From Caldicoprobacter algeriensis (lineage in GTDB: Bacteria > Bacillota > Clostridia > Caldicoprobacterales > Caldicoprobacteraceae), in NCBI RefSeq assembly GCF_023838525.1, contig NZ_JAHUQD010000013.1, positions 1 through 64,000 of the forward strand: 64,000 nt of DNA. The letters are read 5' to 3'. The translations under genes were made by a program, and so were the position numbers. The notes under the pieces were generated by a model. It was given only the letters and a program-made list of their open reading frames with translations. It searched no databases and was not told the DNA's origin. Positions 26,239 through 39,429 of the stretch are shown here, piece after piece; within the stretch, counting starts at the first letter, position 1, and each line of letters opens with the position of its first letter.

Positions 26239-26321
26239 GGGTATACTAGCTTCTTGTAATGGTAAATATTTCTAGCAAATTTGCTCATTTATAGGTATTA
26301 CCTATTTGTTTCCAATTTTTG
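26239..26321. other. CRISPR trailer flank
   Basis: A short A+T-rich stretch between the transposase gene and the last repeat. It holds the perfect palindrome ATAGGTATTACCTAT (26291-26305). Its left half echoes the ATAGGTA core of the CRISPR repeat. Confidence 0.5.
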
Positions 26322-26351
26322 GCTTCAATCCCTTATAGGTAGGCTAAAAAC
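26322..26351 (-). repeat. Leader-distal terminal repeat, degenerate
   Basis: The last repeat starts GCTTCAATC on the plus strand instead of GTTTCAATC, altering the ATTGAAAC tag to ATTGAAGC. Decay of the oldest repeat is normal. Confidence 0.9.
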
Positions 26352-29300
26352 TTGCGAATAAAGCGTTATAGAACCATGTTCACTTGCGCGTTTCAATCCC
26401 TTATAGGTAGGCTAAAAACGCAATTTTATCTTTTGTCGACCGGTTATGTCCATTCCGGTTTCAATCCCTTATAGGTAGGCTAAAAACTCCGCCATATCCG
26501 CCAACCTTGGCACGGTTACGGCGTTTCAATCCCTTATAGGTAGGCTAAAAACGTAGAGTCCATGGCGGAAGAGGCGAGAAAAGAACGCTAGTTTCAATCC
26601 CTTACAGGTAGGCTAAAAACATATCATCCTCGAGGGGACGTTCTCCCCCGAGGAGTAGTTTCAATTCCTTATAGGTAGGCTAAAAACTGTGTTTCACCTC
26701 CCTAATCGTAGTATGAATAAAAGGTTTCAATCCCTTATAGGTAGGCTAAAAACTGCCCGGCAGAAGAAGGAAACCATGGATTGCCCGTAGTTTCAATCCC
26801 TTATAGGTAGGCTAAAAACTGATGTTCAGACGGCACTACCTCAGGGCTACTCTCAGTTTCAATCCCTTATAGGTAGGCTAAAAACCTCAAACTCACCATC
26901 TGCTAGCATCTTGAGAATCCTAGTTTCAATCCCTTATAGGTAGGCTAAAAACAGGTTAACCCTACGGTGAGTTTCCCGCCTATATCTGCGTTTCAATCCC
27001 TTATAGGTAGGCTAAAAACTTTGCATTTCAGTATGATGCTACAGCGGTTGCAGAGTTTCAATCCCTTATAGGTAGGCTAAAAACTATACCAAACAAAATT
27101 CGACTCAACCGACAACACCCATGTTTCAATCCCTTATAGGTAGGCTAAAAACAATCTAGCAATATCATGAAATCCTGTGGTTGTTCTAGTTTCAATCCCT
27201 TATAGGTAGGCTAAAAACTCCAATTCGCAGTTCCATTTGCAAAATTACCATTTTGTTTCAATCCCTTATAGGTAGGCTAAAAACTATGGACGAGGTAAAG
27301 GCGAGCAGATAGAAGAAGGACAGTTTCAATCCCTTATAGGTAGGCTAAAAACAGGAAATAGACCCAAAGAAAATCGCAGTAAAAATCCAGTTTCAATCCC
27401 TTATAGGTAGGCTAAAAACACGCATTTAGCACTAATGGATTAGCATCTGGTATATGTTTCAATCCCTTATAGGTAGGCTAAAAACTGGGAAAATAATCCT
27501 GATTGGTCTTTGAAGGATGAGTTTCAATCCCTTATAGGTAGGCTAAAAACTGTCTGGAATGGTATAAAAACAATAGCATCTTCTGTAGTTTCAATCCCTT
27601 ATAGGTAGGCTAAAAACTAATGCAGAAAGAAAAAACGAAACAGATCTTGAGAGGTTTCAATCCCTTATAGGTAGGCTAAAAACTAATCCCAGCCAGACCT
27701 ACAATGCATGACAAACCCATGTTTCAATCCCTTATAAGGTAGGCTAAAAACTTTAATGATTTTCTCAAAAAAACGGGGATGAAGCATAGTTTCAATCCCT
27801 TATAGGTAGGCTAAAAACGGGCCACGGAAAGCCCAAATCGATGGAGGGCAGTAAGGTTTCAATCCCTTATAGGTAGGCTAAAAACAAGGCTAACTTGGGA
27901 AGAGTTTGTTGCTGGTGTACCGTTTCAATCCCTTATAGGTAGGCTAAAAACATGATGAAACGGAGCAGCATCTGATATTGCCAGTCAGGAGTTTCAATCC
28001 CTTATAGGTAGGCTAAAAACCCAGCACAGTCCTGCCGCAGCTGCAACATTCGCAGCTGGTTTCAATCCCTTATAGGTAGGCTAAAAACCGGAAACCAAAA
28101 CAGGCCAAGCCAGAGGATTTTTTGGAGTTTCAATCCCTTATAGGTAGGCTAAAAACTACAGCTCCCACCTTCCCCGCTATTGCCATATCAAAGTTTCAAT
28201 CCCTTATAGGTAGGCTAAAAACTCGAAAACTACAACACCGCCTGCTCGTTCAAGAGTAGTTTCAATCCCTTATAGGTAGGCTAAAAACCTTATTTCCGAA
28301 TGAGGCGAGAACTTGTTATAACGGGTTTCAATCCCTTATAGGTAGGCTAAAAACCGATTTCGTTTATGCGCCTCAGTCAGCGCTAAATGGTTTCAATCCC
28401 TTATAGGTAGGCTAAAAACAGTTTATCGTAAGTTTCCAGCATTAGTAAAATCCTGGTTTCAATCCCTTATAGGTAGGCTAAAAACGCCAACGCTTTATAT
28501 AGACCAGGAGCAAAGAAGTATATGTTTCAATCCCTTATAGGTAGGCTAAAAACCTAAACCAAATCCTCTTAAGCCTCTTCTACGATAAAAGTTTCAATCC
28601 CTTATAGGTAGGCTAAAAACGAAATTATTGCAAGCCGCAATCGAACTATAAACGAACGTTTCAATCCCTTATAGGTAGGCTAAAAACTATGTCAACTTAA
28701 CACCTAAAAGAGGGCCAGCAAGGGGGTTTCAATCCCTTATAGGTAGGCTAAAAACTCGCATTCTTAATGGAAATGGGGACAGGCAAGAGTCGTTTCAATC
28801 CCTTATAGGTAGGCTAAAAACTCGGGAGAAGCCAGAACGGTGCCTTTGTCTGATGCAAGTTTCAATCCCTTATAGGTAGGCTAAAAACCGGCCGAAACCC
28901 TCACCATACCAACGACGGGGGTGTGTTTCAATCCCTTATAGGTAGGCTAAAAACCGTCTCTCATATCACATTGCAGTGCGATTTCCCCATGTTTCAATCC
29001 CTTATAGGTAGGCTAAAAACTTATTATTATTTTTTCTTATACCTATTGTTTGCTGCAGTTTCAATCCCTTATAGGTAGGCTAAAAACGTTTAATTTTAAG
29101 AGTGCTATCTCTAGCACTCTTTTTGTTTCAATCCCTTATAGGTAGGCTAAAAACTTGTATGGTCGTTTATCTTCAATAAAGTCATCGATGTTTCAATCCC
29201 TTATAGGTAGGCTAAAAACGTTTATGCCCCGGGGCGGGGCGGTTTAGCGAAGGATGTTTCAATCCCTTATAGGTAGGCTAAAAACTAGGGATAATTCAGA

Positions 29301-32300
29301 GTTATCTGTTTCCTTTCTTATGTTTCAATCCCTTATAGGTAGGCTAAAAACCGCTTGGTTCGACCCAACGCATGGCGAATGTTCTATGTTTCAATCCCTT
29401 ATAGGTAGGCTAAAAACTGCGATTTCGTGGAGACACCTAAAAAGAGTAAAGACTTGTTTCAATCCCTTATAGGTAGGCTAAAAACTCAACTTTTACATTG
29501 AACATTTCCATGACCACAACTGTTTCAATCCCTTATAGGTAGGCTAAAAACGTTTTCGGATACTACAATTAAGTGGTTGATTGAAAAGTTTCAATCCCTT
29601 ATAGGTAGGCTAAAAACAAGCGTGTCGGCTGTGGGGGATAAGCCCATCAGATCCAGTTTCAATCCCTTATAGGTAGGCTAAAAACTGGCGAGAAAACGCT
29701 TTATCACAAGCGATATGAGTATGTTTCAATCCCTTATAGGTAGGCTAAAAACGAGAGGTGTTAGCGATGGGGCGAAAGGCAAAGCCGAGTTTCAATCCCT
29801 TATAGGTAGGCTAAAAACTAATAAATTCGTTTCCTTTGGGTTTTTCCATTTCAAGTTTCAATCCCTTATAGGTAGGCTAAAAACTATGATGAACCACATC
29901 AGCAGTTCTTATTATCCCTTTGTTTCAATCCCTTATAGGTAGGCTAAAAACTAGATATTGCCAATCACTATTATGTGTTTTACTACCTGTTTCAATCCCT
30001 TATAGGTAGGCTAAAAACGAAGATATCCGTTAAAAATATCGATATTAAAGAGGGGTTTCAATCCCTTATAGGTAGGCTAAAAACAAACGTCATATTATTA
30101 AGCAGCGTATTGAAAATGGGTTTCAATCCCTTATAGGTAGGCTAAAAACACCAAGAAGTAAAACACTATCAAACGGACTTAAACTAGTTTCAATCCCTTA
30201 TAGGTAGGCTAAAAACGCATATGCACAAAGTGTGTTATTTGCTGTGTATACAGTGTGTTTCAATCCCTTATAGGTAGGCTAAAAACTGCGAACAAGTCCC
30301 TGCCGAAAACAGTGCAGTAAAATGTTTCAATCCCTTATAGGTAGGCTAAAAACACAATGTAAAAAGACTTAAAAAAATGTTCCAGATAGCAGTTTCAATC
30401 CCTTATAGGTAGGCTAAAAACCTGATAAAGAGATTATTAAGAAAATGCAAGTTATATTCGTTTCAATCCCTTATAGGTAGGCTAAAAACAAAGCATATCT
30501 TACGGACTTTTCGTTGGAGGCTCCTTAGTTTCAATCCCTTATAGGTAGGCTAAAAACTATTTTTACCTTACTGAAGAAGCCGGAGGGAAGAAATGTTTCA
30601 ATCCCTTATAGGTAGGCTAAAAACAAGGCAGGCTTGTCTATTGAAGATACGTTTGCAGCAGTGTTTCAATCCCTTATAGGTAGGCTAAAAACCTCTGCTA
30701 CTGCGCCAGGGCAATCGCATTGTTCCAAGGTTTCAATCCCTTATAGGTAGGCTAAAAACTCAAGCGCAGGAAGAAGGGCCTAACAACCATAAAGAAGGTT
30801 TCAATCCCTTATAGGTAGGCTAAAAACTTACTAAAAGACGGTAAGGAATATGTCCTTACCGTCTGTTTCAATCCCTTATAGGTAGGCTAAAAACTCTCGG
30901 AGGCTGCCGAGGGGCGGCTTCTCTATCTTGGTTTCAATCCCTTATAGGTAGGCTAAAAACTTGATTTTGTGTTTTTCCTCATCGCTTGCAGCTACAGTTT
31001 CAATCCCTTATAGGTAGGCTAAAAACCTATTGCTACGACCACAGCTGCGAATGTTGCAGCTGGTTTCAATCCCTTATAGGTAGGCTAAAAACTATTCTGC
31101 CGGTTTTGTGATGCAAGCCTGCGGGGCGTGTTTCAATCCCTTATAGGTAGGCTAAAAACCTTGGACGAGAGACGGCTATATTACAGCAACAGAGGGGTTT
31201 CAATCCCTTATAGGTAGGCTAAAAACGACGTAACATTTTTGATGCTCTCAAACGTAGTATTTGTTTCAATCCCTTATAGGTAGGCTAAAAACGGTTACAA
31301 AGTCGAGCGGTAAGCGTTTCGCTTCGCAGGTTTCAATCCCTTATAGGTAGGCTAAAAACTGCTGCCTCCTCCGATTGCATTGCTTTGTATTTACTGGTTT
31401 CAATCCCTTATAGGTAGGCTAAAAACCGAAAATGGATTGATGCTTACCACACGGCAGGCACATAGTTTCAATCCCTTATAGGTAGGCTAAAAACGTTGAG
31501 CCGATTGAACCTATGCCACTAAAACCACACATGTTTCAATCCCTTATAGGTAGGCTAAAAACGAAGGGGAACCGCCGAAGGCCCTGGATCGCAAGAAAAA
31601 CGAGTTTCAATCCCTTATAGGTAGGCTAAAAACTGGCCATGCAGGCCCACGCTTCATTAAGCGGCTAGTGTTTCAATCCCTTATAGGTAGGCTAAAAACG
31701 GTTCAATGCAGGAACGCAGAAAGACGCTCAAACAGTGTTTCAATCCCTTATAGGTAGGCTAAAAACATTATGTTCATTTCTGCTCACGCTCCATTCTTTT
31801 CAGTTTCAATCCCTTATAGGTAGGCTAAAAACACACAAAATTCATTAGTATTGCAAGGAGGCACAATTCGGTTTCAATCCCTTATAGGTAGGCTAAAAAC
31901 TGCGAGGAAGAATGCAAAATCCCAAAGCCTTGCATGTGGTTTCAATCCCTTATAGGTAGGCTAAAAACATCAAAGCAAGTCTCAGTTAAGCAGGGAAAAG
32001 ATTAGTTTCAATCCCTTATAGGTAGGCTAAAAACCTATCTTCTTTGGGTCTATCTCCTGCGCTGCGGCCAGTTTCAATCCCTTATAGGTAGGCTAAAAAC
32101 AGATTTTTGAGTGATTTGTTTTTCTTTTCTTTTATCTCGTTTCAATCCCTTATAGGTAGGCTAAAAACGCTCGAAACAACAGAGGCAGAACTGGCACAGA
32201 TGATGATGTTTCAATCCCTTATAGGTAGGCTAAAAACAGATGAATCTGGCGCAGTTATAAGCACTCGCCAACGCTAGTTTCAATCCCTTATAGGTAGGCT

Positions 32301-35300
32301 AAAAACGGGAGCAGGGATACATTGTATTGGTCGAAGGAGAAAGGTTTCAATCCCTTATAGGTAGGCTAAAAACTTAAGAATTGTGGTGTAACCCCCATTA
32401 TCTGAGCTGCCGTTTCAATCCCTTATAGGTAGGCTAAAAACAATAATCATATTGTCTATGCCTACGTTAAATTTTGTGTTTCAATCCCTTATAGGTAGGC
32501 TAAAAACCAGTTCGCCAAGAGTAATGTTACTTCTTTCATTTGTGTTTCAATCCCTTATAGGTAGGCTAAAAACTGAAATAGACGTAACACTCCAAAGGAG
32601 GGGTTTGGAGTTTCAATCCCTTATAGGTAGGCTAAAAACCCCACCCGATGGAGGTGGAAGCATGAGCGAAGATAAAGTTTCAATCCCTTATAGGTAGGCT
32701 AAAAACGTACCATGCTCAAGCTGCAGTACAGCAAACGAGTGCCGTTTCAATCCCTTATAGGTAGGCTAAAAACGGTACCCCGCCCAGGCGCACGCCAAAC
32801 GCTGGCCGGGGTTTCAATCCCTTATAGGTAGGCTAAAAACCTGGGAGAGTGCAGAAAAAGGAGGTGGTCAATACCGTGTTTCAATCCCTTATAGGTAGGC
32901 TAAAAACGCGGTATATACGGATGGTTATGATTATGAAATTATTTAGTTTCAATCCCTTATAGGTAGGCTAAAAACGTTTAGGCTATGTCAAAAATCCTTC
33001 GCCAGTGCAACGTTTCAATCCCTTATAGGTAGGCTAAAAACAAAATGCCTTGTTAGATGCTTTACTGAAAGGACCAATGTTTCAATCCCTTATAGGTAGG
33101 CTAAAAACGTTTCGTTGTTAGTCAAGTAGAGCATATTTGGGCTTGTTTCAATCCCTTATAGGTAGGCTAAAAACGATGTGGACTCCAAGCTGTTGCGTTT
33201 TCGCCTTCTTCGTTTCAATCCCTTATAGGTAGGCTAAAAACGCAAAAAGCGCTTATTGTGTATCCGTCACGCAAAATGGTTTCAATCCCTTATAGGTAGG
33301 CTAAAAACCGTTTGAGACATGCTGCTGGATACCTGCATCCGTATGTTTCAATCCCTTATAGGTAGGCTAAAAACTGAGGCCAAGATTATAGATTTTTATC
33401 TGGTGTTGATAGTTTCAATCCCTTATAGGTAGGCTAAAAACTTACTGGGCCGAGGGTTTCGGCCGTATGTGTGATATGTTTCAATCCCTTATAGGTAGGC
33501 TAAAAACCGAATATAAAGACGAATCCGGCGCTGTTGTAAGCACCAGGGTTTCAATCCCTTATAGGTAGGCTAAAAACTTTTTCATGCTTTCGCAAAAACA
33601 CCAAAAACACATGCGTTTCAATCCCTTATAGGTAGGCTAAAAACTGGTCCGGGTACCCCGCCCCGACGCACGCCAAACGCGTTTCAATCCCTTATAGGTA
33701 GGCTAAAAACTTTCTCTTTAGCGACCAAACCTTCCGAAGAAAATCAGTTTCAATCCCTTATAGGTAGGCTAAAAACGCGGTGTATCCTTGCCCTGGCCTG
33801 GCTGTAATTAGCGGTTTCAATCCCTTATAGGTAGGCTAAAAACTCAAGCAATAACAAGAAAAATCTAGTATAACAGCAAGTTTCAATCCCTTATAGGTAG
33901 GCTAAAAACCACCACGCCTTGGTGTTGTCCCTGTTGCAGTTATATGGTTTCAATCCCTTATAGGTAGGCTAAAAACTGTAATGCAATAGGCGATGACGAA
34001 GCATCAGAGATTGGTTTCAATCCCTTATAGGTAGGCTAAAAACGATTTAATGAAAATGGGATATTTTATACGCAAGATGGGTTTCAATCCCTTATAGGTA
34101 GGCTAAAAACAAATTAAAAACTTTGCTACAAAAATAGAAAAAGAATAGTTTCAATCCCTTATAGGTAGGCTAAAAACTTTTTCATGCTTTCGCAAAAGCG
34201 CCAAAAACACATCCGTTTCAATCCCTTATAGGTAGGCTAAAAACACATTAAATCAGTGGACATATGAACAAGAAAATAAAGGTTTCAATCCCTTATAGGT
34301 AGGCTAAAAACAATCAACATGAGATTTCATCATTTTAAATCCCTCCATAGTTTCAATCCCTTATAGGTAGGCTAAAAACTTAAAAGCAACCCCAAAATAA
34401 AGCGGAGGTGGTAAATGTTTCAATCCCTTATAGGTAGGCTAAAAACCTTGATCTTCCAATAAAACTCATGCAAGCCTAATTGCGTTTCAATCCCTTATAG
34501 GTAGGCTAAAAACCTGTATGCAGGATACATCCTTTCGGATGTATCCATTGGTTTCAATCCCTTATAGGTAGGCTAAAAACTTTATTGGAAGATCAAGGTC
34601 GATGGTTATCCAATGTAGTTTCAATCCCTTATAGGTAGGCTAAAAACGCAACAACAAACCGATCAGGAACAGCACTAATCTTCCGGTTTCAATCCCTTAT
34701 AGGTAGGCTAAAAACTACAAAAAAGGTTTATAGGGATTTTTCAGTATTTTAGTTTCAATCCCTTATAGGTAGGCTAAAAACGTATTGTTTTGATATTTTC
34801 GTTTTGTTTTTATTTATAGTTTCAATCCCTTATAGGTAGGCTAAAAACATGGATCTGGCCAAAAATTCTAAAAATGGTAGAAATGTTTCAATCCCTTATA
34901 GGTAGGCTAAAAACAGAGAATGTTCATACTTTCGGTTACTATCAAGACTTGTTTCAATCCCTTATAGGTAGGCTAAAAACAGAATATACCTGCTAAGCGA
35001 TTGGGCCCACCAGTTCCAAGTTTCAATCCCTTATAGGTAGGCTAAAAACTGTAATGTGAACTTTATTGGTGACCCTGCGCTACAGGCGTTTCAATCCCTT
35101 ATAGGTAGGCTAAAAACGTTTTGGTGGTAGCTGATATCGCTCAGCTACCGAAGGTTTCAATCCCTTATAGGTAGGCTAAAAACTTCATCCAGCCATTTGT
35201 TTAATGCGTCTATATCATGTTTCAATCCCTTATAGGTAGGCTAAAAACTGTGCCACTTCAGTTAGTTCAACGCCGTTTTTATCATAGTTTCAATCCCTTA

Positions 35301-38300
35301 TAGGTAGGCTAAAAACAAATTAGAGGACATTCAGGCATGTCTAGCTGGTGCAAGTTTCAATCCCTTATAGGTAGGCTAAAAACTAAACCTCATAAGCAGC
35401 CTAAACCATTGCCAGAAATTTGTTTCAATCCCTTATAGGTAGGCTAAAAACAATTACCAAGATCGCAACAGAAAAGAAAAAGGAAAGAGTTTCAATCCCT
35501 TATAGGTAGGCTAAAAACCTCGATGGTCGGCGGTTCCCCGAGTTTGACGAGCCGAGTTTCAATCCCTTATAGGTAGGCTAAAAACTGTTGTGTCTTATTG
35601 TGCTGCCCATTCTTTCATCCAAGTTTCAATCCCTTATAGGTAGGCTAAAAACCATCGATACTTTTCTTTGTACAACCTGCAGTACGCTGTTTCAATCCCT
35701 TATAGGTAGGCTAAAAACCTGAAGCACTTGAGCATTGGCTTGCTCCTCCGCTCTTTGTTTCAATCCCTTATAGGTAGGCTAAAAACTAATAAAGCCCCCG
35801 AATGTGCCCAGCATAGCAACAAGTTTCAATCCCTTATAGGTAGGCTAAAAACTTGCTAGGCGATATAAAATCAGAAAAACCAGAACATAGTTTCAATCCC
35901 TTATAGGTAGGCTAAAAACGTATGGATACTCCGTTTTTGTACATCAACTCGTATATAGTTTCAATCCCTTATAGGTAGGCTAAAAACTGTTGGGACGGCT
36001 ATTTCGAGTATTTGGAACGGTATGTTTCAATCCCTTATAGGTAGGCTAAAAACTAGTCGGCACTATTACGCTCAAGGATGGTACGGTTATGTTTCAATCC
36101 CTTATAGGTAGGCTAAAAACGGTTTTTATGCAGTATGCCGTTATTCAAGAGAGAATGTTTCAATCCCTTATAGGTAGGCTAAAAACATCGTTCGCCCATC
36201 CTCGCTGTACACTGGGTCGCCGAGTTTCAATCCCTTATAGGTAGGCTAAAAACTTTGGAAAGGCTTGTTTGGGTTGACCACGTTGTCGAGTTTCAATCCC
36301 TTATAGGTAGGCTAAAAACTTGAGCAAAAGGTAGAAGGTATATACTCATGGCTGATGTTTCAATCCCTTATAGGTAGGCTAAAAACTGTACCACGTTTTG
36401 CCGCAGTTCGGGCAGGTCTTTTGTTTCAATCCCTTATAGGTAGGCTAAAAACGTCTAACGGTGTTCTCTCCGCCAAGGTGGACACCGTGTTTCAATCCCT
36501 TATAGGTAGGCTAAAAACGTAATTGTAAATTCTCTCTTTTCCCTCTTTAATTCTCCGTTTCAATCCCTTATAGGTAGGCTAAAAACTTTCTGCAAATTCC
36601 CATTTCCTTATCTGTCCAAATCCTGTTTCAATCCCTTATAGGTAGGCTAAAAACCCGCTTTATTTTGGGGTTGCTTTTAAAAAGGTTTAAGTTTCAATCC
36701 CTTATAGGTAGGCTAAAAACTCTTGGGCCCAAATATGCCGTCTACAGTGCCACAATGTTTCAATCCCTTATAGGTAGGCTAAAAACCTCTACTAAGGAGA
36801 AGGCATTAGCCTTTATAGAGAGCCGTTTCAATCCCTTATAGGTAGGCTAAAAACCCTGGAAGAAAATAAAGAGGAAATGAGGCAATGGATGTTTCAATCC
36901 CTTATAGGTAGGCTAAAAACGTAGTCTCGTTCTTACGGATGAGCACATACCCTGTTAGTTTCAATCCCTTATAGGTAGGCTAAAAACAGCATAGCTTTGA
37001 AGCAGGCAAAAGCAAAGGCGCCGGGTTTCAATCCCTTATAGGTAGGCTAAAAACACAAGGCAAGGTTGGAGTGAAGAAGAGATATGTGAGGTTTCAATCC
37101 CTTATAGGTAGGCTAAAAACGCTGCACCTGAAGCCGTAGAATTGCTTCGTGAAGAAAGTTTCAATCCCTTATAGGTAGGCTAAAAACATTGCTATTCCAG
37201 CACCTGTAATGCCTCCATGTTTTGTTTCAATCCCTTATAGGTAGGCTAAAAACCCGACTAAACTTCCTCCCGTGAAGAGTGTATAATAGTTTCAATCCCT
37301 TATAGGTAGGCTAAAAACTGGCTTGGACCAATTTAGAGCCTTAGAGCCAGAAACTGTTTCAATCCCTTATAGGTAGGCTAAAAACATTTACCGCCTATAT
37401 ATGGTACTTCTTTCATTTTCTGTTTCAATCCCTTATAGGTAGGCTAAAAACTGAGAGAGCATCCTGCCAGCAAGGTTTACAATTCGAGTTTCAATCCCTT
37501 ATAGGTAGGCTAAAAACAAAGTCAATAGGGGGATTATAGATTTTACAATTTATTTGTTTCAATCCCTTATAGGTAGGCTAAAAACTTTTCTAATACTGTG
37601 CTGGCTAATAATGCCCTTTCTAGTTTCAATCCCTTATAGGTAGGCTAAAAACTTCATATGTCTTGGTTAGTTCTTCACAGATTTGTTTAGTTTCAATCCC
37701 TTATAGGTAGGCTAAAAACCTGTTGAGAGAGTTGCTTGACCGCCTTCCCAATATCGAGTTTCAATCCCTTATAGGTAGGCTAAAAACGGTTATACTTGTA
37801 AGGCTGATGGACAAGTTAGAACGGCGTTTCAATCCCTTATAGGTAGGCTAAAAACTCTTCATACCTGGTTCCACCGACTAAACTTCCTCCCGGTTTCAAT
37901 CCCTTATAGGTAGGCTAAAAACTGGCTGAAAATGTATTATCCGGAATTATTCAACAAACGTTTCAATCCCTTATAGGTAGGCTAAAAACGTAGATAAGCC
38001 TAATGCAACATGTAAGAAGTGCGGTGTTTCAATCCCTTATAGGTAGGCTAAAAACGCCTGTATTGTGTATACCAGCACGTTTTCGTTATCGATGGTTTCA
38101 ATCCCTTATAGGTAGGCTAAAAACACCATTCTTGCTAGAAGTTTATATATCTGCTCATTCAGTTTCAATCCCTTATAGGTAGGCTAAAAACGGGTAAGAG
38201 ACATGCCTAAATATGATTATGTTATTAAGTTTCAATCCCTTATAGGTAGGCTAAAAACGATACCAGTAGTGGAATGTAAGGAAGAAATAGAAAGAAGTTT

Positions 38301-39393
38301 CAATCCCTTATAGGTAGGCTAAAAACCCGACGCTTCGCTGGCATCTGCGTGATGAAGAATAATGGTTTCAATCCCTTATAGGTAGGCTAAAAACGGCGGG
38401 TTGACAGTGAATGGTTGTATTTTTGAGAACCGTTTCAATCCCTTATAGGTAGGCTAAAAACGCTCGAATCTGAATTACAAGCCGCAAATGCAAGAGTATG
38501 TTTCAATCCCTTATAGGTAGGCTAAAAACTTACCTTCAAAAACGAAATCCGCAAATATGTATGCACGTTTCAATCCCTTATAGGTAGGCTAAAAACGGCT
38601 CACGAATTGGAATGGGTAGGGACAGAAACAAAGGTTTCAATCCCTTATAGGTAGGCTAAAAACGGAGCAATATTGCGGTTCATGAAGGGGTATTGGGATT
38701 GTTTCAATCCCTTATAGGTAGGCTAAAAACCTCTTATACTACATCTACGCACCTCGATACGCCCATGTTTCAATCCCTTATAGGTAGGCTAAAAACCTCG
38801 GCAGTTGAGCGGTAATCAGCTGCCACCACACCAGTTTCAATCCCTTATAGGTAGGCTAAAAACTTTTGAGATTGTTTCGATATTCTTCCGATACGAGTAG
38901 TTTCAATCCCTTATAGGTAGGCTAAAAACTTGTACTCTTTTCTTTGCACTTTTGTTTCTATGTTGTTTCAATCCCTTATAGGTAGGCTAAAAACTATATT
39001 GTGCGCCACGATTTCGTCATAGACGGACGGGTTTCAATCCCTTATAGGTAGGCTAAAAACCTACATTAAGCCACTTTTCAGGCCCTATTCTTACCTGTTT
39101 CAATCCCTTATAGGTAGGCTAAAAACTTTTTGGCGCCAAAAACGAGGAATCGCCCAGCAATGCGTTTCAATCCCTTATAGGTAGGCTAAAAACGGAAACT
39201 CCCGAGGGGGCACAAGACAAAGCGGATACCGCGTTTCAATCCCTTATAGGTAGGCTAAAAACTAATCTAGCATACAGGGATTATTGCAATGCAAAAAAGT
39301 TTCAATCCCTTATAGGTAGGCTAAAAACTGTTGTCACCTCGTTTTTATATTTTTAATGTTTATGTTTCAATCCCTTATAGGTAGGCTAAAAAC

Positions 39394-39429
39394 CTGGGCT
39401 ATCCTCCCCTTGTAGGTAGACTAAAATTT
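39394..39429 (-). repeat. Spacer containing a CRISPR-repeat-like sequence
   Basis: This 36-base spacer contains CCCTTGTAGGTAGACTAAAA, which matches CCCTTATAGGTAGGCTAAAA of the repeat at 18 of 20 positions. It is flanked by normal repeats at 39364-39393 and 39430-39459, so it is in spacer register and not a decayed repeat. Confidence 0.9.

Noticed and set aside
24999-26288. Firm terminal inverted repeats and target duplication for the IS4-like element
   Set aside because: Only an imperfect match with gaps was found and no flanking duplication, so ends are not claimed.
39394-39429. Reading the repeat-like spacer as a decayed CRISPR repeat
   Set aside because: It lies exactly between two complete repeats with normal spacer length, leaving no room for spacers on either side of it.
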